Part shown: positions 28,142-37,921 of the stretch, one piece after another
Numbering within the stretch: the stretch's first letter is position 1
How the letters are laid out: each line of letters starts with the position of its first letter
Assembly: GCF_013249015.1 (NCBI RefSeq)
Contig: NZ_JABRPL010000001.1
Coordinates: forward strand, 1,128,475 to 1,192,474
DNA length: 64,000 bases
Source: Rathayibacter agropyri
GTDB taxonomy: Bacteria > Actinomycetota > Actinomycetes > Actinomycetales > Microbacteriaceae
Direction of reading: 5' to 3'
The notes under the pieces: generated by a model
Told to the model about the DNA's origin: nothing
Database searches by the model: none
The model's input: only the letters and a program-made list of their open reading frames with translations
Position numbers and translations under genes: made by a program

Positions 28142-29579
28142 CGAGACTCCAATGCGCACCCGTCTGGGTGTCTTCGATCGTGATTCCCGCCGCGGCGAGA
28201 TCGGTTCGGATGCGGTCGGCGCTCGCCCAGTCGCGCTGCTCCCGCGCGGTCTGACGCTCGGCTACCAGGCGATCGACCAGCACGCTGAGCGCGCGGTACG
28301 AGGGCTCGTCGCCGGAGCGCGCCCACTCGGGCGCCTCCGGATCGATGCCGAGCACGCCCGCCATCGCGAGCACCTGGGTGCGCAGGGCCGAAACGGTGCT
28401 GAGATCCTCGGCGTCGAGGGCGGCGTTGCCGGCCCGCACGGTCTCGTGGAGGACCCCGATGGCCTGTGGGACAGAGAGGTCGTCATCCATCGCATCGGCG
28501 AACTCCTGGGGCACGACCGGCTCGCCGAGAGCGGCGAAGCGCGTGCCCTCGAGGCGGCGGCGGGAGCGGTCGAGAAAGCCCTCGATCCGCTCAAGCGCTG
28601 CGTCGGCCTCCTCGAGGGCACCGTCGTGGAATTCGAGGGTAGAACGGTAGTGAGCCGAGCCGAGGTAGTAGCGAACGACGAATGGCCGCGCTGAGCCGAG
28701 CAGTTCCGAGGCGAAGACGGAGTTGCCGAGGGACTTGCTCATCTTCTGGCCGGTCACCGAGACGAGTCCGTTGTGCAGCCAGTAGCTCGCAAAGGCGTGG
28801 CCGGCCGCACTCGACTGCGCAAGTTCGTTCTCGTGGTGCGGGAAGCGCAGATCGAGTCCGCCGCCGTGGATGTCGAATTGCGTGCCGAGGTACTTCGTCG
28901 ACATCGCGGAGCACTCGATGTGCCAGCCAGGGCGACCGGGACCCCAGGGCGACGGCCACGAGGCGGACTCCGGCTCATCGGGCTTGGCGCCCTTCCAGAG
29001 CGCGAAGTCGTGCGGGTCGCGCTTGCCGCGCGGGTCGGCGTCGGTCGCCGCCTCCATGCTTTCAAGCCGCTGGTGTGTGAGGGCGCCGTAGTCGGGCCAG
29101 GATCGCGTGTCGAAGTACACGTCTCCGGACTCGTCGGGCGCGGGGTAGGCGTGGCCACGCTCGATCAGTGTCTGGACGAGCGCGATCATCTCGGCGATGC
29201 TCGCGGTGGCGCGTGGCTCGTAGGTCGGCGGGAGGATCCCCAGTGCTGTGTAGGCAGCGGTGAACTCGAGTTCGACCCGGTAAGCCAGCGCCCACCACTG
29301 CTCCGACGGGGCGCCCTCGGGAGCACGACGCCGCGACTCCTCGGCGAGCGCCAAGATCTTGTCGTCGATGTCGGTGACATTGCGCACCAGAGTGACCTGA
29401 TAGCCGCGGTAGTGCAGCCAGCGGCGCAGCTGGTCGTAGACGAGCGCCGAGCGGAGGTGGCCGATGTGCGGCGAGGACTGCACGGTGGGTCCACAGACGT
29501 ACATCCCGACCTCGTTCTCGCGGAGGGGGACGAAATCGACGAGGGCCTGGGCCTTCGAGTCATGCAGTCGCAGAGTCAC
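28131..29579 (-). CDS. cysS: cysteinyl-tRNA synthetase
   Basis: A class I synthetase of 482 residues charging tRNA-Cys. Motifs: [18 protein letters not shown] with the zinc Cys and HIGH box, [10 protein letters not shown] and HHENE for zinc and substrate binding, and KMSKSLGNS. The C-terminal helical anticodon-binding region is complete. It lies in the conserved order carD-ispDF-cysS-rlmB. Confidence 0.98.
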   Translation of the reverse strand: MTLRLHDSKAQALVDFVPLRENEVGMYVCGPTVQSSPHIGHLRSALVYDQLRRWLHYRGYQVTLVRNVTDIDDKILALAEESRRRAPEGAPSEQWWALAYRVELEFTAAYTALGILPPTYEPRATASIAEMIALVQTLIERGHAYPAPDESGDVYFDTRSWPDYGALTHQRLESMEAATDADPRGKRDPHDFALWKGAKPDEPESASWPSPWGPGRPGWHIECSAMSTKYLGTQFDIHGGGLDLRFPHHENELAQSSAAGHAFASYWLHNGLVSVTGQKMSKSLGNSVFASELLGSARPFVVRYYLGSAHYRSTLEFHDGALEEADAALERIEGFLDRSRRRLEGTRFAALGEPVVPQEFADAMDDDLSVPQAIGVLHETVRAGNAALDAEDLSTVSALRTQVLAMAGVLGIDPEAPEWARSGDEPSYRALSVLVDRLVAERQTAREQRDWASADRIRTDLAAAGITIEDTQTGAHWSLDGE

Positions 29580-29636
29580 GCGGGCGAGTTTACCGGGCGC
29601 ACCGCTCCGGCCCTGGCCTGGGCCACGGGCTGTGGA

Positions 29637-30803
29637 CTACCTGGCGCTCGCGGGGCGGGGGAGGACGAGAGCAGTCGCGGTCGCGACCACTCCTTCTCCG
29701 CGACCGGTGAAGCCCAGCGCATCGGAGGTCGTGGCGGCGAGGCTGACCGGTGCGCCGAGCAGCCTCGACAGCAGGCGCTGCGCCTCCTCCCGCCGCGGCG
29801 AAAACTTTGGGCGATTACCGATGAGCTGCACCGCCACGTTGCCGATCGTGAAGCCGACGGCCTCCACCAGCTCTCGTGTGGCGCGGAGGAAGACCTCGCC
29901 ATGGGCGTTCTCGAAGCGCGGGTCGGCGGTGCCGAAACGCGACCCGATATCGCCCAGCCCGGCGGCGGCCAGCAGTGCGTCGCAGATTGCATGGGCGACC
30001 GGATCGCCGTCGCTGTGCCCCGAGAGCCCACGCTCCCCCGGCCAGTGCAGGCCGGCGAGCCAGAGCGGCGAGTGGTCGTCGAAGGCATGCACGTCGGTAC
30101 CGATACCCACCCGTGGGACGATGACCACAGGCGCGGAATCAAGGATCTGCTCCGCTCGCGCGAGATCCCAGGGCGTCGTGATCTTGAAGGCGAGCGGATC
30201 CCCGTCGACGACGACGCAGGCGCCGCCCCGCGAGGCGAGCAGGGCAGCGTCGTCGGTGAACTCCTGCTCGGTGTCGGCGTAGGCCTGATCGAGCAGGTCC
30301 CGCGGGAAGCCCTGCGGCGTCTGCACCGCCGCCAGCTGCGAGCGGTCGACCGTCTCAAGGATTGTGCTGTCGGCGTCGATCCGCTTGATGGTGTCTGTGA
30401 CGGGAAGGCCGGGGATCACTCCGCCTCCGCTCGCGCGCACCGCCGCGATGACGCGCTCGAACTGGCCGGGCGGAGTGAGAGCGCGCGCAGCATCGTGGAC
30501 CAGGACCACCTCGATGCCCGGAGCGAGCGTCGCGAGACCGCGGGCGACCGACTCCTGCCGCGTGGCGCCTCCGGCCACGACGCTCACCGTGCCGTCAGCC
30601 GCACCGGCGACCCGGGCCAGCGCGATCGTCTCGTCGACGAGAGCGGTCGGCGCCACGACGACGATCTGCACGGGCTCGGGAAGCACGAGCACCGTGCGGA
30701 GGCTGCGCTCGAGAATCGTCATCCCCGCGCACTCGACGTAGGCCTTGGGACGCTCGCGCCCGAGCCGGGTGCCGCTGCCCGCTGCAACCACGACGACTGC
30801 CAC
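29637..30803 (-). CDS. ispDF: bifunctional IspD/IspF enzyme of the MEP isoprenoid pathway
   Basis: The 388-residue fusion has an N-terminal IspD cytidylyltransferase ([38 protein letters not shown]). A C-terminal IspF 2-C-methyl-D-erythritol 2,4-cyclodiphosphate synthase follows from about residue 230 ([41 protein letters not shown]). The two activities are the third and fifth MEP steps. The stop lies about 57 bases upstream of cysS and the start is 15 bases after carD, so the genes are co-transcribed. Fused ispDF is known in several bacteria. Confidence 0.97.
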   Translation of the reverse strand: MAVVVVAAGSGTRLGRERPKAYVECAGMTILERSLRTVLVLPEPVQIVVVAPTALVDETIALARVAGAADGTVSVVAGGATRQESVARGLATLAPGIEVVLVHDAARALTPPGQFERVIAAVRASGGGVIPGLPVTDTIKRIDADSTILETVDRSQLAAVQTPQGFPRDLLDQAYADTEQEFTDDAALLASRGGACVVVDGDPLAFKITTPWDLARAEQILDSAPVVIVPRVGIGTDVHAFDDHSPLWLAGLHWPGERGLSGHSDGDPVAHAICDALLAAAGLGDIGSRFGTADPRFENAHGEVFLRATRELVEAVGFTIGNVAVQLIGNRPKFSPRREEAQRLLSRLLGAPVSLAATTSDALGFTGRGEGVVATATALVLPRPASAR

Positions 30804-30817
30804 GGTGGGCGGTGTGC

Positions 30818-31300
30818 TTAGGATGCGAGGACCTCGTCGAGGAGCACCGACGCGGCGTCCTCGTCTGTCTTTTCGGCGAGAGCGAGTTCGGAGACCAGGA
30901 TCTGCCGCGCCTTCGCGAGCATGCTCTTCTCACCCGCCGAAAGCCCGCGATCGCGGTCGCGGCGGGTGAGGTCGCGAACGACCTCGGAGACCTTCACGAC
31001 GTCGCCGGAGCCGAGCTTCTCGAGGTTGGCCTTGTACCGGCGGGACCAGTTTGTGGGCTCCTCGACGACCTCGGAGCGCAGGACCTCGAACACGCGATTC
31101 ACGCCCTCACGCCCGATGACGTCGCGAACGCCCACCAGGTCGACGTTGTCGGCGGGCACCTCGATGACGAGGTCGCCCTGGGCGACGCGGAGTTTGAGGT
31201 AGGTCTTCTCCTGGCCCTTGATCGTGCGGGTCTTCACCTCGGCGATCGTGGCGGCTCCGTGATGGGGATAGACAACCGTCTCTCCGACCTCGAACTGCAT
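30818..31300 (-). CDS. carD: CarD-family RNA polymerase-binding transcription factor
   Basis: A 160-residue protein starting [17 protein letters not shown]. The N-terminal Tudor-like domain binds the RNA polymerase beta subunit. The C-terminal helical domain ([18 protein letters not shown]-like [16 protein letters not shown]) contacts the promoter DNA at the upstream edge of the bubble and includes the conserved Trp. It stabilises open complexes at rRNA and other promoters. First gene of the carD-ispDF-cysS-rlmB operon; the longer upstream frame is rejected by alignment. Confidence 0.97.
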   Translation of the reverse strand: MQFEVGETVVYPHHGAATIAEVKTRTIKGQEKTYLKLRVAQGDLVIEVPADNVDLVGVRDVIGREGVNRVFEVLRSEVVEEPTNWSRRYKANLEKLGSGDVVKVSEVVRDLTRRDRDRGLSAGEKSMLAKARQILVSELALAEKTDEDAASVLLDEVLAS

Positions 31301-31460
31301 GCGACGTCCTTTCAGCGGCGGATAGATTACCATGCGCGCCGAGCAGGAGGAGAGGCGGGCGGGCGGGGCCGCAACTCTCACTACGCTAGCCTGGTGTCGG
31401 CTCGTGCACAGTGAATCCGCCCTGGCCGGGGCGAGCAGGGCCGACGATCTGGAGGATCCT

Positions 31461-32027
31461 GTGAAGGCGCGTATCGCTGCATCCGTCGTTCTCGCGGTCG
31501 GCGTCGCCCTCGCTACCGCCGGCTGCAACCTGGTCGCTCCGCAGGCGACCCGCAAGATCTATGACGCCAGCGACGGTGTCGGCGCGACCATCGGCGATCT
31601 CGCCATCCGTAATGCGATGATCATCTCGGACGACGGTGAGCAGGGCACCCTCGTCGTCACGCTCGTGAACTCCACCGACGAGTCGCTGAGCGTCGAGGTT
31701 CAGTATGAGGGCAGCGCGGGCCGCACCAGCGATATCGTCGACGCCGTTCCCGGCCGCACAGAGGTCCGCCCCGACAGCACCGAGGCTGTCGAGATGGAGG
31801 GCATCGACTCGATCCCGGGCAGCCTCCTCCCCGTCTATTTCCAGTACGGCTCCGAGGAGGGCAAGGAACTCCTGGTCCCCGTCCTGACGAACGCCCTCGA
31901 GGCCTACTCGACGCTGACCCCCGCACCCTCCGCGACTCCCACCCTCACCCCCAAGACCAACCCCGCACAGACCGCGCTCCCCTCCCCCACAACCGACCCC
32001 GGCGTCGACGCCCCCACCGCGCAGTAG
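31461..32027 (+). CDS. predicted lipoprotein of unknown function
   Basis: GTG 31461 follows GGAGG at 31451-31455. The first 22 residues are a signal peptide ending ATAGC (lipobox). The extracytoplasmic part, about 120 residues, looks like an immunoglobulin/copper-chaperone-type beta sandwich ([26 protein letters not shown]). A Pro/Thr-rich tail of about 40 residues follows. It is divergent from carD. I do not recognise a characterised family; this type is common in Microbacteriaceae. Confidence 0.78.
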   Translation: MKARIAASVVLAVGVALATAGCNLVAPQATRKIYDASDGVGATIGDLAIRNAMIISDDGEQGTLVVTLVNSTDESLSVEVQYEGSAGRTSDIVDAVPGRTEVRPDSTEAVEMEGIDSIPGSLLPVYFQYGSEEGKELLVPVLTNALEAYSTLTPAPSATPTLTPKTNPAQTALPSPTTDPGVDAPTAQ

Positions 32028-32088
32028 CCCCCTTCGAGCCCCCCCCGGCTCGTCGCACAGCGACGGCCACCCCCTCAACCAGAGGAAC

Positions 32089-32190
32089 TCGCGGGCCCTG
32101 GTGGGGTGAGCTGCAAGGCGGAGGAGGGCGCGATACCGGAGGTATCGCAACCGACGACAACGCCGCAGATCACCCCACCAGGGCCCGCGA
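32089..32190. repeat. long hairpin with shared core, copy B (probable bidirectional terminator)
   Basis: Arms 32089-32113 and 32166-32190 are 25 bases each, complementary with one mismatch, and unrelated to the arms of copy A. The 52-base loop has AAGGCGGAGGAGG, an internal hairpin GCGATACC-GGA-GGTATCGC and ACAACGCCG. Copy A shares these elements except the 3' half of the internal hairpin. The hairpin sits between the convergent lipoprotein and regX3 genes. Confidence 0.85.
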
Positions 32191-32868
32191 TCAGGCGTCG
32201 AAGCGGTAGCCGAGGCCGCGGACAGTAACCAAGAGCACCGGTTCCTTCGGCGTCTTTTCGATCTTGGAGCGGATCCGCTTCACGTGGACGTCGAGGGTCT
32301 TGGTGTCGCCGAAGTAGTCGCTGCCCCAGACGCGGTCGATGAGCTGGCCGCGGGTGAGGACGCGGCCGGCGTTGCGCAGCAGCATCTCGAGGAGTTCGAA
32401 TTCCTTGAGGGGCATGGCAGTCTCAACGCCGTCGACTTCGACGGTGTGGCGTTCGATGTCCATGCGGACGGGTCCGGCGACGACGATGCGCTCCTCCCCC
32501 GGGTCCTCGGTGCGGCGGCGCAGGACGGCGCGGATGCGGGCGAGCAGCTCGCGGGTCGAGTAGGGCTTGGTGACGTAGTCGTCGGCGCCGAGTTCGAGGC
32601 CGACGACGATGTCGACCTCGGAGTCCTTCGCGGTGACCATGATGATCGGCACGGAGGAGCGGGTGCGGATCTCGCGGCAGACCTCGGTGCCGGGCATGCC
32701 CGGCAGCATGAGGTCGAGCAGGATCAGGTCGTACTCGCCGTCGTCGAACGCGGTGACGGCGCGGTTGCCGTCCTCGGCGACGGTGACGTCGTAGCCCTCG
32801 CGTTCAAGTAGGTAGCTGAGGGGCTCGCTGAGGGCGCTCTCGTCCTCAACGAGCAGGATGCTGGTCAC
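32191..32868 (-). CDS. regX3: phosphate-responsive response regulator RegX3 (PhoP/PhoB type)
   Basis: A 225-residue OmpR-type regulator. The receiver has VEDE, phospho-acceptor Asp in LILLDLMLPGM, MVTAKDS and the TKPYS lysine. The winged-helix domain has PLKEFELLEMLLRNAG and TLDVHVKRIRSKIE. It overlaps the senX3 stop by 4 bases (ATGA). Phosphorylated RegX3 activates pst, phoU-region and alkaline phosphatase genes under phosphate limitation. Candidate binding sites occur upstream of phoU, ppk and pstS in this window. Confidence 0.95.
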   Translation of the reverse strand: MTSILLVEDESALSEPLSYLLEREGYDVTVAEDGNRAVTAFDDGEYDLILLDLMLPGMPGTEVCREIRTRSSVPIIMVTAKDSEVDIVVGLELGADDYVTKPYSTRELLARIRAVLRRRTEDPGEERIVVAGPVRMDIERHTVEVDGVETAMPLKEFELLEMLLRNAGRVLTRGQLIDRVWGSDYFGDTKTLDVHVKRIRSKIEKTPKEPVLLVTVRGLGYRFDA

Positions 32869-34034
32869 GCGTGTTCTCCTATCGGGGCCGTCGCCGCGAA
32901 GGGCGTCCTGACCGGGTCTGCTTCGGGGAGCCGAATGGTGAAGGTGGAGCCGCGGCCGGGCTTGGACCAGACGCGGACGTCGCCGCCGTGGTTCTGCACG
33001 GCGTGCTTGACAATGCTCAGGCCGAGGCCGGTGCCGCCGGTATGACGGGAGCGTGCCTGGTCGACGCGGTAAAAACGCTCGAACACCCGATCGAGGTCCT
33101 CCTCCGGGATCCCAATGCCCTGGTCGGTGACCGCGATCTCGACGATGCCGCCGGTGGATCGGACGCCGATCCCGACCCGGGAGCCGGCTGGCGAGTACTG
33201 GATCGCGTTCGCGAGGAGGTTGTGCAACGCAGAGACGAGCATCTTCTCTTGACCGACGACGTACGCCTTCTTCATCCCGCCTTTGACCAGGCTCACGTCG
33301 TGTGACTCCGCCATCACATGCGTGGTCTCGAGGGCGGAGGTGACGATGTCATCGACACGGACGATGTCCGAGGACCGGGCGACATCCGTCGCCTGAAGGC
33401 GGGAGAGCTCGATGATCTCGCGGGTGATCTTGGCGAGGCGGTGCGACTCCTGAGTCAGGCGGTGAGCGAACCGGCGCACCTGCTGCGGGTCGTCGGCGGC
33501 GGAGTCGAGCGCCTCGGCGAGCAGGCCGACCGCTCCGATCGGCGTCTTCAGCTCGTGCGAAATGTTCGCGACGAAATCCCGGCGCACTGCTTCCAGCCGG
33601 CGGCCCTCGGTGTGGTCCTCAGCGATGACCAGGACGAAGCGCGAGCCGAGGCGGGTGGCGTGCACGACGAGGGTGACTGCAGCGTCCGAGAGAGGGCTCG
33701 TGGCGAGTTCGAGGTCCTGCTCGATGTCGTCGCCGAAGCGCCGCACCCGGTCGACGATGGCAACGAGATCCGGGTGCAGGATCGTGTCGTGCGTGACCAG
33801 GCCGAGCGCGACGGCACGGGTCGACGCCTTGAGCACATTGTGCGACGGATCCGTCACGAACGCCGGTGCGCCGACCGCGTCGATGATCGCGTCGATCCCC
33901 TCGGGGAGGCTCACCGACACGACCTCTGCGGCGATGCGGCCCTGACGCGCCGCGAGAGTCACGACGGTGGTCAGGAGGATCCCGATCGCCACACCAAGCA
34001 CGAGCGACAGCACCACGATCAAGCCCGAATCCAC
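32865..34034 (-). CDS. senX3: phosphate-sensing histidine kinase SenX3
   Basis: A 389-residue kinase with one N-terminal membrane helix (about 4-28), a PAS-like region, HisKA with VANISHELKTPIGAVG (His about 165), and HATPase motifs NLLANAIQYSPAG, VTDQGIGIPEEDL and GGTGLGLSIVKH. It lacks a large outside domain, as in mycobacterial SenX3, which reads Pst activity through PhoU. It forms an operon with regX3 and is divergent from phoU. Confidence 0.95.
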   Translation of the reverse strand: MDSGLIVVLSLVLGVAIGILLTTVVTLAARQGRIAAEVVSVSLPEGIDAIIDAVGAPAFVTDPSHNVLKASTRAVALGLVTHDTILHPDLVAIVDRVRRFGDDIEQDLELATSPLSDAAVTLVVHATRLGSRFVLVIAEDHTEGRRLEAVRRDFVANISHELKTPIGAVGLLAEALDSAADDPQQVRRFAHRLTQESHRLAKITREIIELSRLQATDVARSSDIVRVDDIVTSALETTHVMAESHDVSLVKGGMKKAYVVGQEKMLVSALHNLLANAIQYSPAGSRVGIGVRSTGGIVEIAVTDQGIGIPEEDLDRVFERFYRVDQARSRHTGGTGLGLSIVKHAVQNHGGDVRVWSKPGRGSTFTIRLPEADPVRTPFAATAPIGEHA

Positions 34035-34104
34035 GGACCAAGGCTAACCACCTGCCGAGCGTCCCCCTACCGGACGCCTGCCGAGCCACCGCGGGCCGAG
34101 TACT

Positions 34105-34137
34105 GTTCACACCTCCGGCACCGTGCGTTAACCTGCC
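34105..34137 (+). promoter_or_regulatory. candidate PHO box in the senX3-phoU intergenic region
   Basis: Two 11-base units, GTTCACACCTC and GTTAACCTGCC, start exactly 22 bases apart with one degenerate unit between them. This is the helical-phase layout of PhoP/RegX3 binding sites. The site lies in the divergent senX3/phoU promoter region and could regulate both directions. Confidence 0.5.
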
Positions 34138-34253
34138 GTGGTCATCATGACTGCGCCTGCGTACATGGAGTGCAGTCGAAGCGGGCGTGCGATGTGCGCG
34201 CCGCACATCCGGCGCCGTGGTCCGCGAGCACCGTAGAGAGGGTCAATCACAAG

Positions 34254-34895
34254 ATGCGTGAAGTTTTCCAGCAGGAGCTAGCCGAGGTCCAGGAACGACT
34301 CGTCGAGATCTCCGGACTCGTCGAGATCGCCATCGAGAAGGCGACTCAGGCGTTCAACCACTCTGACGTGACCCTCGCTGAAGAGGTCATCGCGAGCGAC
34401 GCCCACATCGACGAGTTGGCTATCAGCCTCGATGAGCTCGCCATCGACATCCTCGCCCGCCAGAATCCGGTCGCCCGCGACCTGCGCATCGTGGTCTCCG
34501 CCCTGCGCATCAGCGCTTCCCTCGAGCGGATGGGCGACATCGCCGAGCACATTGCGCAGCTCTCGCGCTACCGCTTCCCCGACAAGGTCGTCCCCAAGAG
34601 CCTCCGTCCGACCTTCGTTGAAATGGGCCGCCTCGACGTGGTCGTCGCGCACAAGCTGACCGAGCTGCTCCGCTCGCAGGACTCCCGCATCGCCGAGGAG
34701 ATCCGCGACGAGGACGACAAGATCGACGAGCTGCACGTCAGCGTCTTCGACAAGGTCCTCAGCGAGGCGTGGAAAGGGCAGGCCGCCGACACCGTCGACG
34801 CGACTCTCGCGAGCCGCTACCACGAGCGCTTCGCTGACCACGCGGTGTCCATTGCAAAGAAGGTCCAGTACCTGATCTCGGGCGACTGGGGGTGA
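34254..34895 (+). CDS. phoU: phosphate transport regulator PhoU
   Basis: A 213-residue all-helical protein of two PhoU repeats. Each carries the metal-binding E/D-x-x-x-D pattern (DAHIDELAISLDEL; DEDDKIDELHVSVFD) and RHxE-like turn sequences (RISASLERMGDIAEHIA; RYHERFADHAVSIAKK). PhoU links the Pst transporter to the SenX3 kinase and keeps the Pho response off when phosphate is plentiful. Divergent from senX3-regX3. Confidence 0.97.
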   Translation: MREVFQQELAEVQERLVEISGLVEIAIEKATQAFNHSDVTLAEEVIASDAHIDELAISLDELAIDILARQNPVARDLRIVVSALRISASLERMGDIAEHIAQLSRYRFPDKVVPKSLRPTFVEMGRLDVVVAHKLTELLRSQDSRIAEEIRDEDDKIDELHVSVFDKVLSEAWKGQAADTVDATLASRYHERFADHAVSIAKKVQYLISGDWG

Positions 34896-34904
34896 GTTTT
34901 CTTG

Positions 34905-34930
34905 TTGGAGTCGCGCTCGCGCGACTCCAA
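34905..34930. terminator. hairpin downstream of phoU
   Basis: Perfect 10-bp stem TTGGAGTCGC/GCGACTCCAA with a 6-base loop, 9 bases after the phoU stop. There is no T-run on the plus strand. Confidence 0.65.
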
Positions 34931-35098
34931 CCGCGGTCGGCTTTCGGACGTGGTGCGTCCCTTAGAGCGGAGAACGATCGGCCAGCGTGAATCGCAGACA
35001 CGCGATTCCCGCAATCGCCTTCGGGACGGCCGGCTGGTTCGTGCGCGAGGTGATCGGTGATGTCGGGAGTGCAGGCATGCTGCGGCTCCCGGGAACGC

Positions 35099-35137
35099 GT
35101 TCGGCTCGCGGGAATCGTGGATTCCGGCGAGCCGAAC
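35099..35137. terminator. long hairpin downstream of gpmA
   Basis: Two 18-base arms (35099-35116 and 35120-35137) pair with a single mismatch around a 3-base loop. The hairpin is 31 bases past the gpmA stop on the minus strand, in a 270-base gap between convergent phoU and gpmA. The rest of that gap shows nothing recognisable. Confidence 0.65.
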
Positions 35138-35168
35138 GGGGTTCTACGAGCCCACAGTGGGCGGCCTG

Positions 35169-35921
35169 TTACTTCTTGGCGCCCTGGGCGGCGACGGCCG
35201 CGGCGCCGGCGGCAGCGGCCTCCGGGTCGAGGTAGCGCGCCTCGCCGATCGGCTCGAAGTTCTCGTCGAGGGTATAGACGAGAGGGATGCCGGTCGGGAT
35301 GTTCAACTCGGCGATGTCAGAGTCCGAGATGCTGTCAAGGGTCTTCACCAGGGCGCGCAGCGAATTGCCGTGCGCGGTGACCATCACGGTCTTGCCCGAA
35401 GCGAGGTCCGGCTTGATATCAGACTCCCAGTACGGCAGCATCCGCTCGATGACGAGCTTCAGCGACTCGGTGCGAGGCAGCGCGTCGCCGAGGTCGGCAT
35501 AGCGCTCGTCATGGGCCTGCGAGTACTGGTCGTCATCTGCCAGTGGGGGCGGCGGGACGTCGAACGAGCGGCGCCAGGTCTGGAACTGCTCCGGACCGTA
35601 CTCGGCGAGGGTCTGCGCCTTGTCCTTGCCCTGCAGCGCCCCATAGTGGCGCTCGTTCAGGCGCCACGAGCGCTTCACGTCGATCCACAGCCGATCGGCG
35701 ACCTCAAGCGCAATGTTCGCGGTCTGAATCGCGCGTGTCTGCCGCGAGGTGTACACGATGTCTGGGTGCAGCCCCGCCTCGGTCAGTAGCTCGCCGGCGC
35801 GGGTCGCCTCGGCAACGCCCTGCTCGGTGAGCCGCACATCGACCCATCCGGTGAAGAGGTTCTTCTGGTTCCACTCGCTGTTGCCGTGGCGCACGAGGAT
35901 GAGGGTGTAGGTCTCGGACAT
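35169..35921 (-). CDS. gpmA: 2,3-bisphosphoglycerate-dependent phosphoglycerate mutase
   Basis: Interconverts 3- and 2-phosphoglycerate in glycolysis. The 250-residue sequence has the phospho-histidine motif [18 protein letters not shown] at the N-terminus, [15 protein letters not shown] and [13 protein letters not shown] with the second catalytic His. The last 15 residues are Ala-rich. The linkage to senX3-regX3 is the standard actinobacterial arrangement. Confidence 0.97.
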   Translation of the reverse strand: MSETYTLILVRHGNSEWNQKNLFTGWVDVRLTEQGVAEATRAGELLTEAGLHPDIVYTSRQTRAIQTANIALEVADRLWIDVKRSWRLNERHYGALQGKDKAQTLAEYGPEQFQTWRRSFDVPPPPLADDDQYSQAHDERYADLGDALPRTESLKLVIERMLPYWESDIKPDLASGKTVMVTAHGNSLRALVKTLDSISDSDIAELNIPTGIPLVYTLDENFEPIGEARYLDPEAAAAGAAAVAAQGAKK

Positions 35922-35969
35922 GCGTCCAGCTTAGAGGCGGCCATCGCGCTCGCGGATACGCTGGAGAGT

Positions 35970-36779
35970 ATGCCCATCGGTGCCGTCACCCGCGGAACGA
36001 CGGGCACGAACCGCCTCCGCCGAGTGGACCGCCGACTCGCTGAGTTGCCCGTGCTTCGCAGCACGCCCTCCCCCCTCGTCGTCGATCTCGGCTTTGGAGC
36101 GAGCGCGGTCACCACGCTCGAGCTGCACCGGCGCCTCCTCCGGTCCACCCCGGATATCGAGGTTCTCGGCCTCGAGATCGAGCCTGCTCGCGTCGCCACC
36201 GCGCGGCGCCAGCTGGAGCGGGTCCGGGAGGGAGGCACTCCTTTTCCCGTGGATGCGCGCGTGCGCTTCGAGCGGGGCGGCTTCGAGATCCCCTTGCCCG
36301 CGCAACGACGCGCGGAGGTCATCCGGGCCTTCAACGTCCTCCGCCAGTACGACGAAGGCGCCGTTGCCAGCGCCTGGAATACGATGACCGACCGTCTCCA
36401 GCCCGACGGAGTGCTTGTCGAGGGCACCTGCGATGAGATCGGCCGCATCTGCACGTGGATCGAGGTTGGCCGGGAGGGACCGCGCTCGCTCACCCTGTCG
36501 CTGCGTCTCGCGAGTATCCCTTCGCCGATGACCGCGGCCGAGCGCCTCCCGAAGGCGCTGATCCACCGCAATGTCCCCGGAGAACGGGTGCACGCCTTTC
36601 TGGCCGCACTCGAGCGGGCCTGGACGCTGAACGCTCCGCTCGCCGTCTATGGGCCGGGTCAGCGTTGGCTCGCGACCGTGGGAGATCTCCGCGTGGAGTG
36701 GCCAATCCTCGGCGGTCCGCGGCGCTGGCGTCTGGGCGAGATCACTGTGGCCTGGGACGCTGTAGCGCCAGCCGTCTGA
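35970..36779 (+). CDS. SAM-methyltransferase-like protein
   Basis: The start is placed at MPIGAVTRG, downstream of the divergent gpmA start; longer frames would run into gpmA. The 269-residue product has a Rossmann-type motif PLVVDLGFGASAVTTLELH (about 35-54), an acidic strand end VLGLEIEPARVATA, and a later region IRAFNVLRQYDEGAV. The pattern fits class I methyltransferases, though the usual GxGxG is reduced to GFGAS. Substrate unknown. Confidence 0.75.
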   Translation: MPIGAVTRGTTGTNRLRRVDRRLAELPVLRSTPSPLVVDLGFGASAVTTLELHRRLLRSTPDIEVLGLEIEPARVATARRQLERVREGGTPFPVDARVRFERGGFEIPLPAQRRAEVIRAFNVLRQYDEGAVASAWNTMTDRLQPDGVLVEGTCDEIGRICTWIEVGREGPRSLTLSLRLASIPSPMTAAERLPKALIHRNVPGERVHAFLAALERAWTLNAPLAVYGPGQRWLATVGDLRVEWPILGGPRRWRLGEITVAWDAVAPAV

Positions 36780-36782
36780 CGG

Positions 36783-37913
36783 TTACGACAGCGGAGGCAG
36801 GGCCGCCCGGGCTTGCGCCGGGCCGGCGCCCGTCGCTGTCAGCAGGTCGACAACCAGGGGGCGAAGCAGCACGAGGAGCGTCTTCTCGGCCAGTCGCGCC
36901 TCGGGTATCAGCCGCTGCGGGTCGAGGGCCGTTGCGAGCAGGACAAGATCCTGCCGCGCGAGCGCGAGCACCGACGGGTCGGTGACGGCCCGTCCCAGCA
37001 GCGCTATTCCCGGACCGAAAGCCGCAACCACTCCCGCGAGCTCGGGGCGCGCAGCAGCGTCACCGACGAGGAAGTCGGTGCGCCGGGCGATGATGCGGAG
37101 GTTTCGGGTCGCGAGGTCCAGAGCGGCAAGCATTGCGCTCTGCCGGATCAGCTCGACGCGGTGTCGGCGGACAAAAGGCGAAATGCGGGCGACGCCCGTC
37201 GCCGAGTCGAGGGCTGCCGTCCAGCCGTCGATTATCGGCTGCGTGGCCCGGATTCGCTCGAGAGCCGACGACGAGGCGGAGGAGTCGCCGCGCTGCAACG
37301 CCTCGGCCAGCTCCTCGACGGTGCGGCCGAGCGCCGAGACGAGCCGGTGCGCCTCCGCCCGGGCCGTGCGGAGTGGAGGACGCGGCACCACCGCCGTGCA
37401 GAGCAGAGCCGCGAGACCGCCGATCACGCCGTCGAGGCTCCTCGTCAAGACGCCACCGTCGGGCGTCGGCAGGATCATCACCAGCATCGCCTGAGTGCCG
37501 GCGGCGACCGCGAAGCCGGGCGACGGCGAGAGCGCCCGGCCGAGCGTGAAGACGATCGCCAGCACGACGGCCAGCTGCCAGACTCCGCTCCCCCACAGCA
37601 GGAGCAGAATCTCGCTCGCCGTGATGCCGATCAGCATCCCCATCGCCGTCTCGGCGACCTGCTTCGGACGGGTGTCGCGAGCGATCCCCAGACTTGTGAT
37701 GGTCACGGTGAGCGCGAGGACGGGCGCGGGATGCCCGACCACGAAGCGCGCCACGGAGTAGGCGAGCACGGCGGCGAGCACGATCTGCAGTACGGCCGGC
37801 AGCGATGCCGTCGCGCGGCCGATCGCCTTCCGGGGATGCAGCTCCGAAGCCTGGACGAGACCGAGGAAGCGCTCGGCGGCCCGGCCCCGCGCGGCGGGCA
37901 CTGCGGCCACCAC
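36783..37913 (-). CDS. FUSC-family integral membrane protein
   Basis: The 376-residue protein has about six hydrophobic helices in residues 38-180. Between them lies the FUSC-type sequence PAPVLALTVTITSLG, then RDTRPKQVAETAMGMLIGI. A cytoplasmic helical C-terminal half follows. FUSC/aromatic-acid-exporter proteins are thought to export organic acids or other small molecules. The gene is convergent with the methyltransferase-like gene (3-base gap) and downstream of ygfZ. Confidence 0.8.
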   Translation of the reverse strand: MVAAVPAARGRAAERFLGLVQASELHPRKAIGRATASLPAVLQIVLAAVLAYSVARFVVGHPAPVLALTVTITSLGIARDTRPKQVAETAMGMLIGITASEILLLLWGSGVWQLAVVLAIVFTLGRALSPSPGFAVAAGTQAMLVMILPTPDGGVLTRSLDGVIGGLAALLCTAVVPRPPLRTARAEAHRLVSALGRTVEELAEALQRGDSSASSSALERIRATQPIIDGWTAALDSATGVARISPFVRRHRVELIRQSAMLAALDLATRNLRIIARRTDFLVGDAAARPELAGVVAAFGPGIALLGRAVTDPSVLALARQDLVLLATALDPQRLIPEARLAEKTLLVLLRPLVVDLLTATGAGPAQARAALPPLS

Positions 37914-37921
37914 GGCGTGGC

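Noticed and set aside
31461-32027. DNA-modification methylase (a label seen on relatives of this lipoprotein)
   Set aside because: There is no SAM or NPPY motif; the protein has a lipobox signal and a beta-sandwich-like body.
34930-35098. Possible small gene between phoU and gpmA
   Set aside because: The short plus-strand frame here has no family match and runs through the gpmA terminator hairpin.
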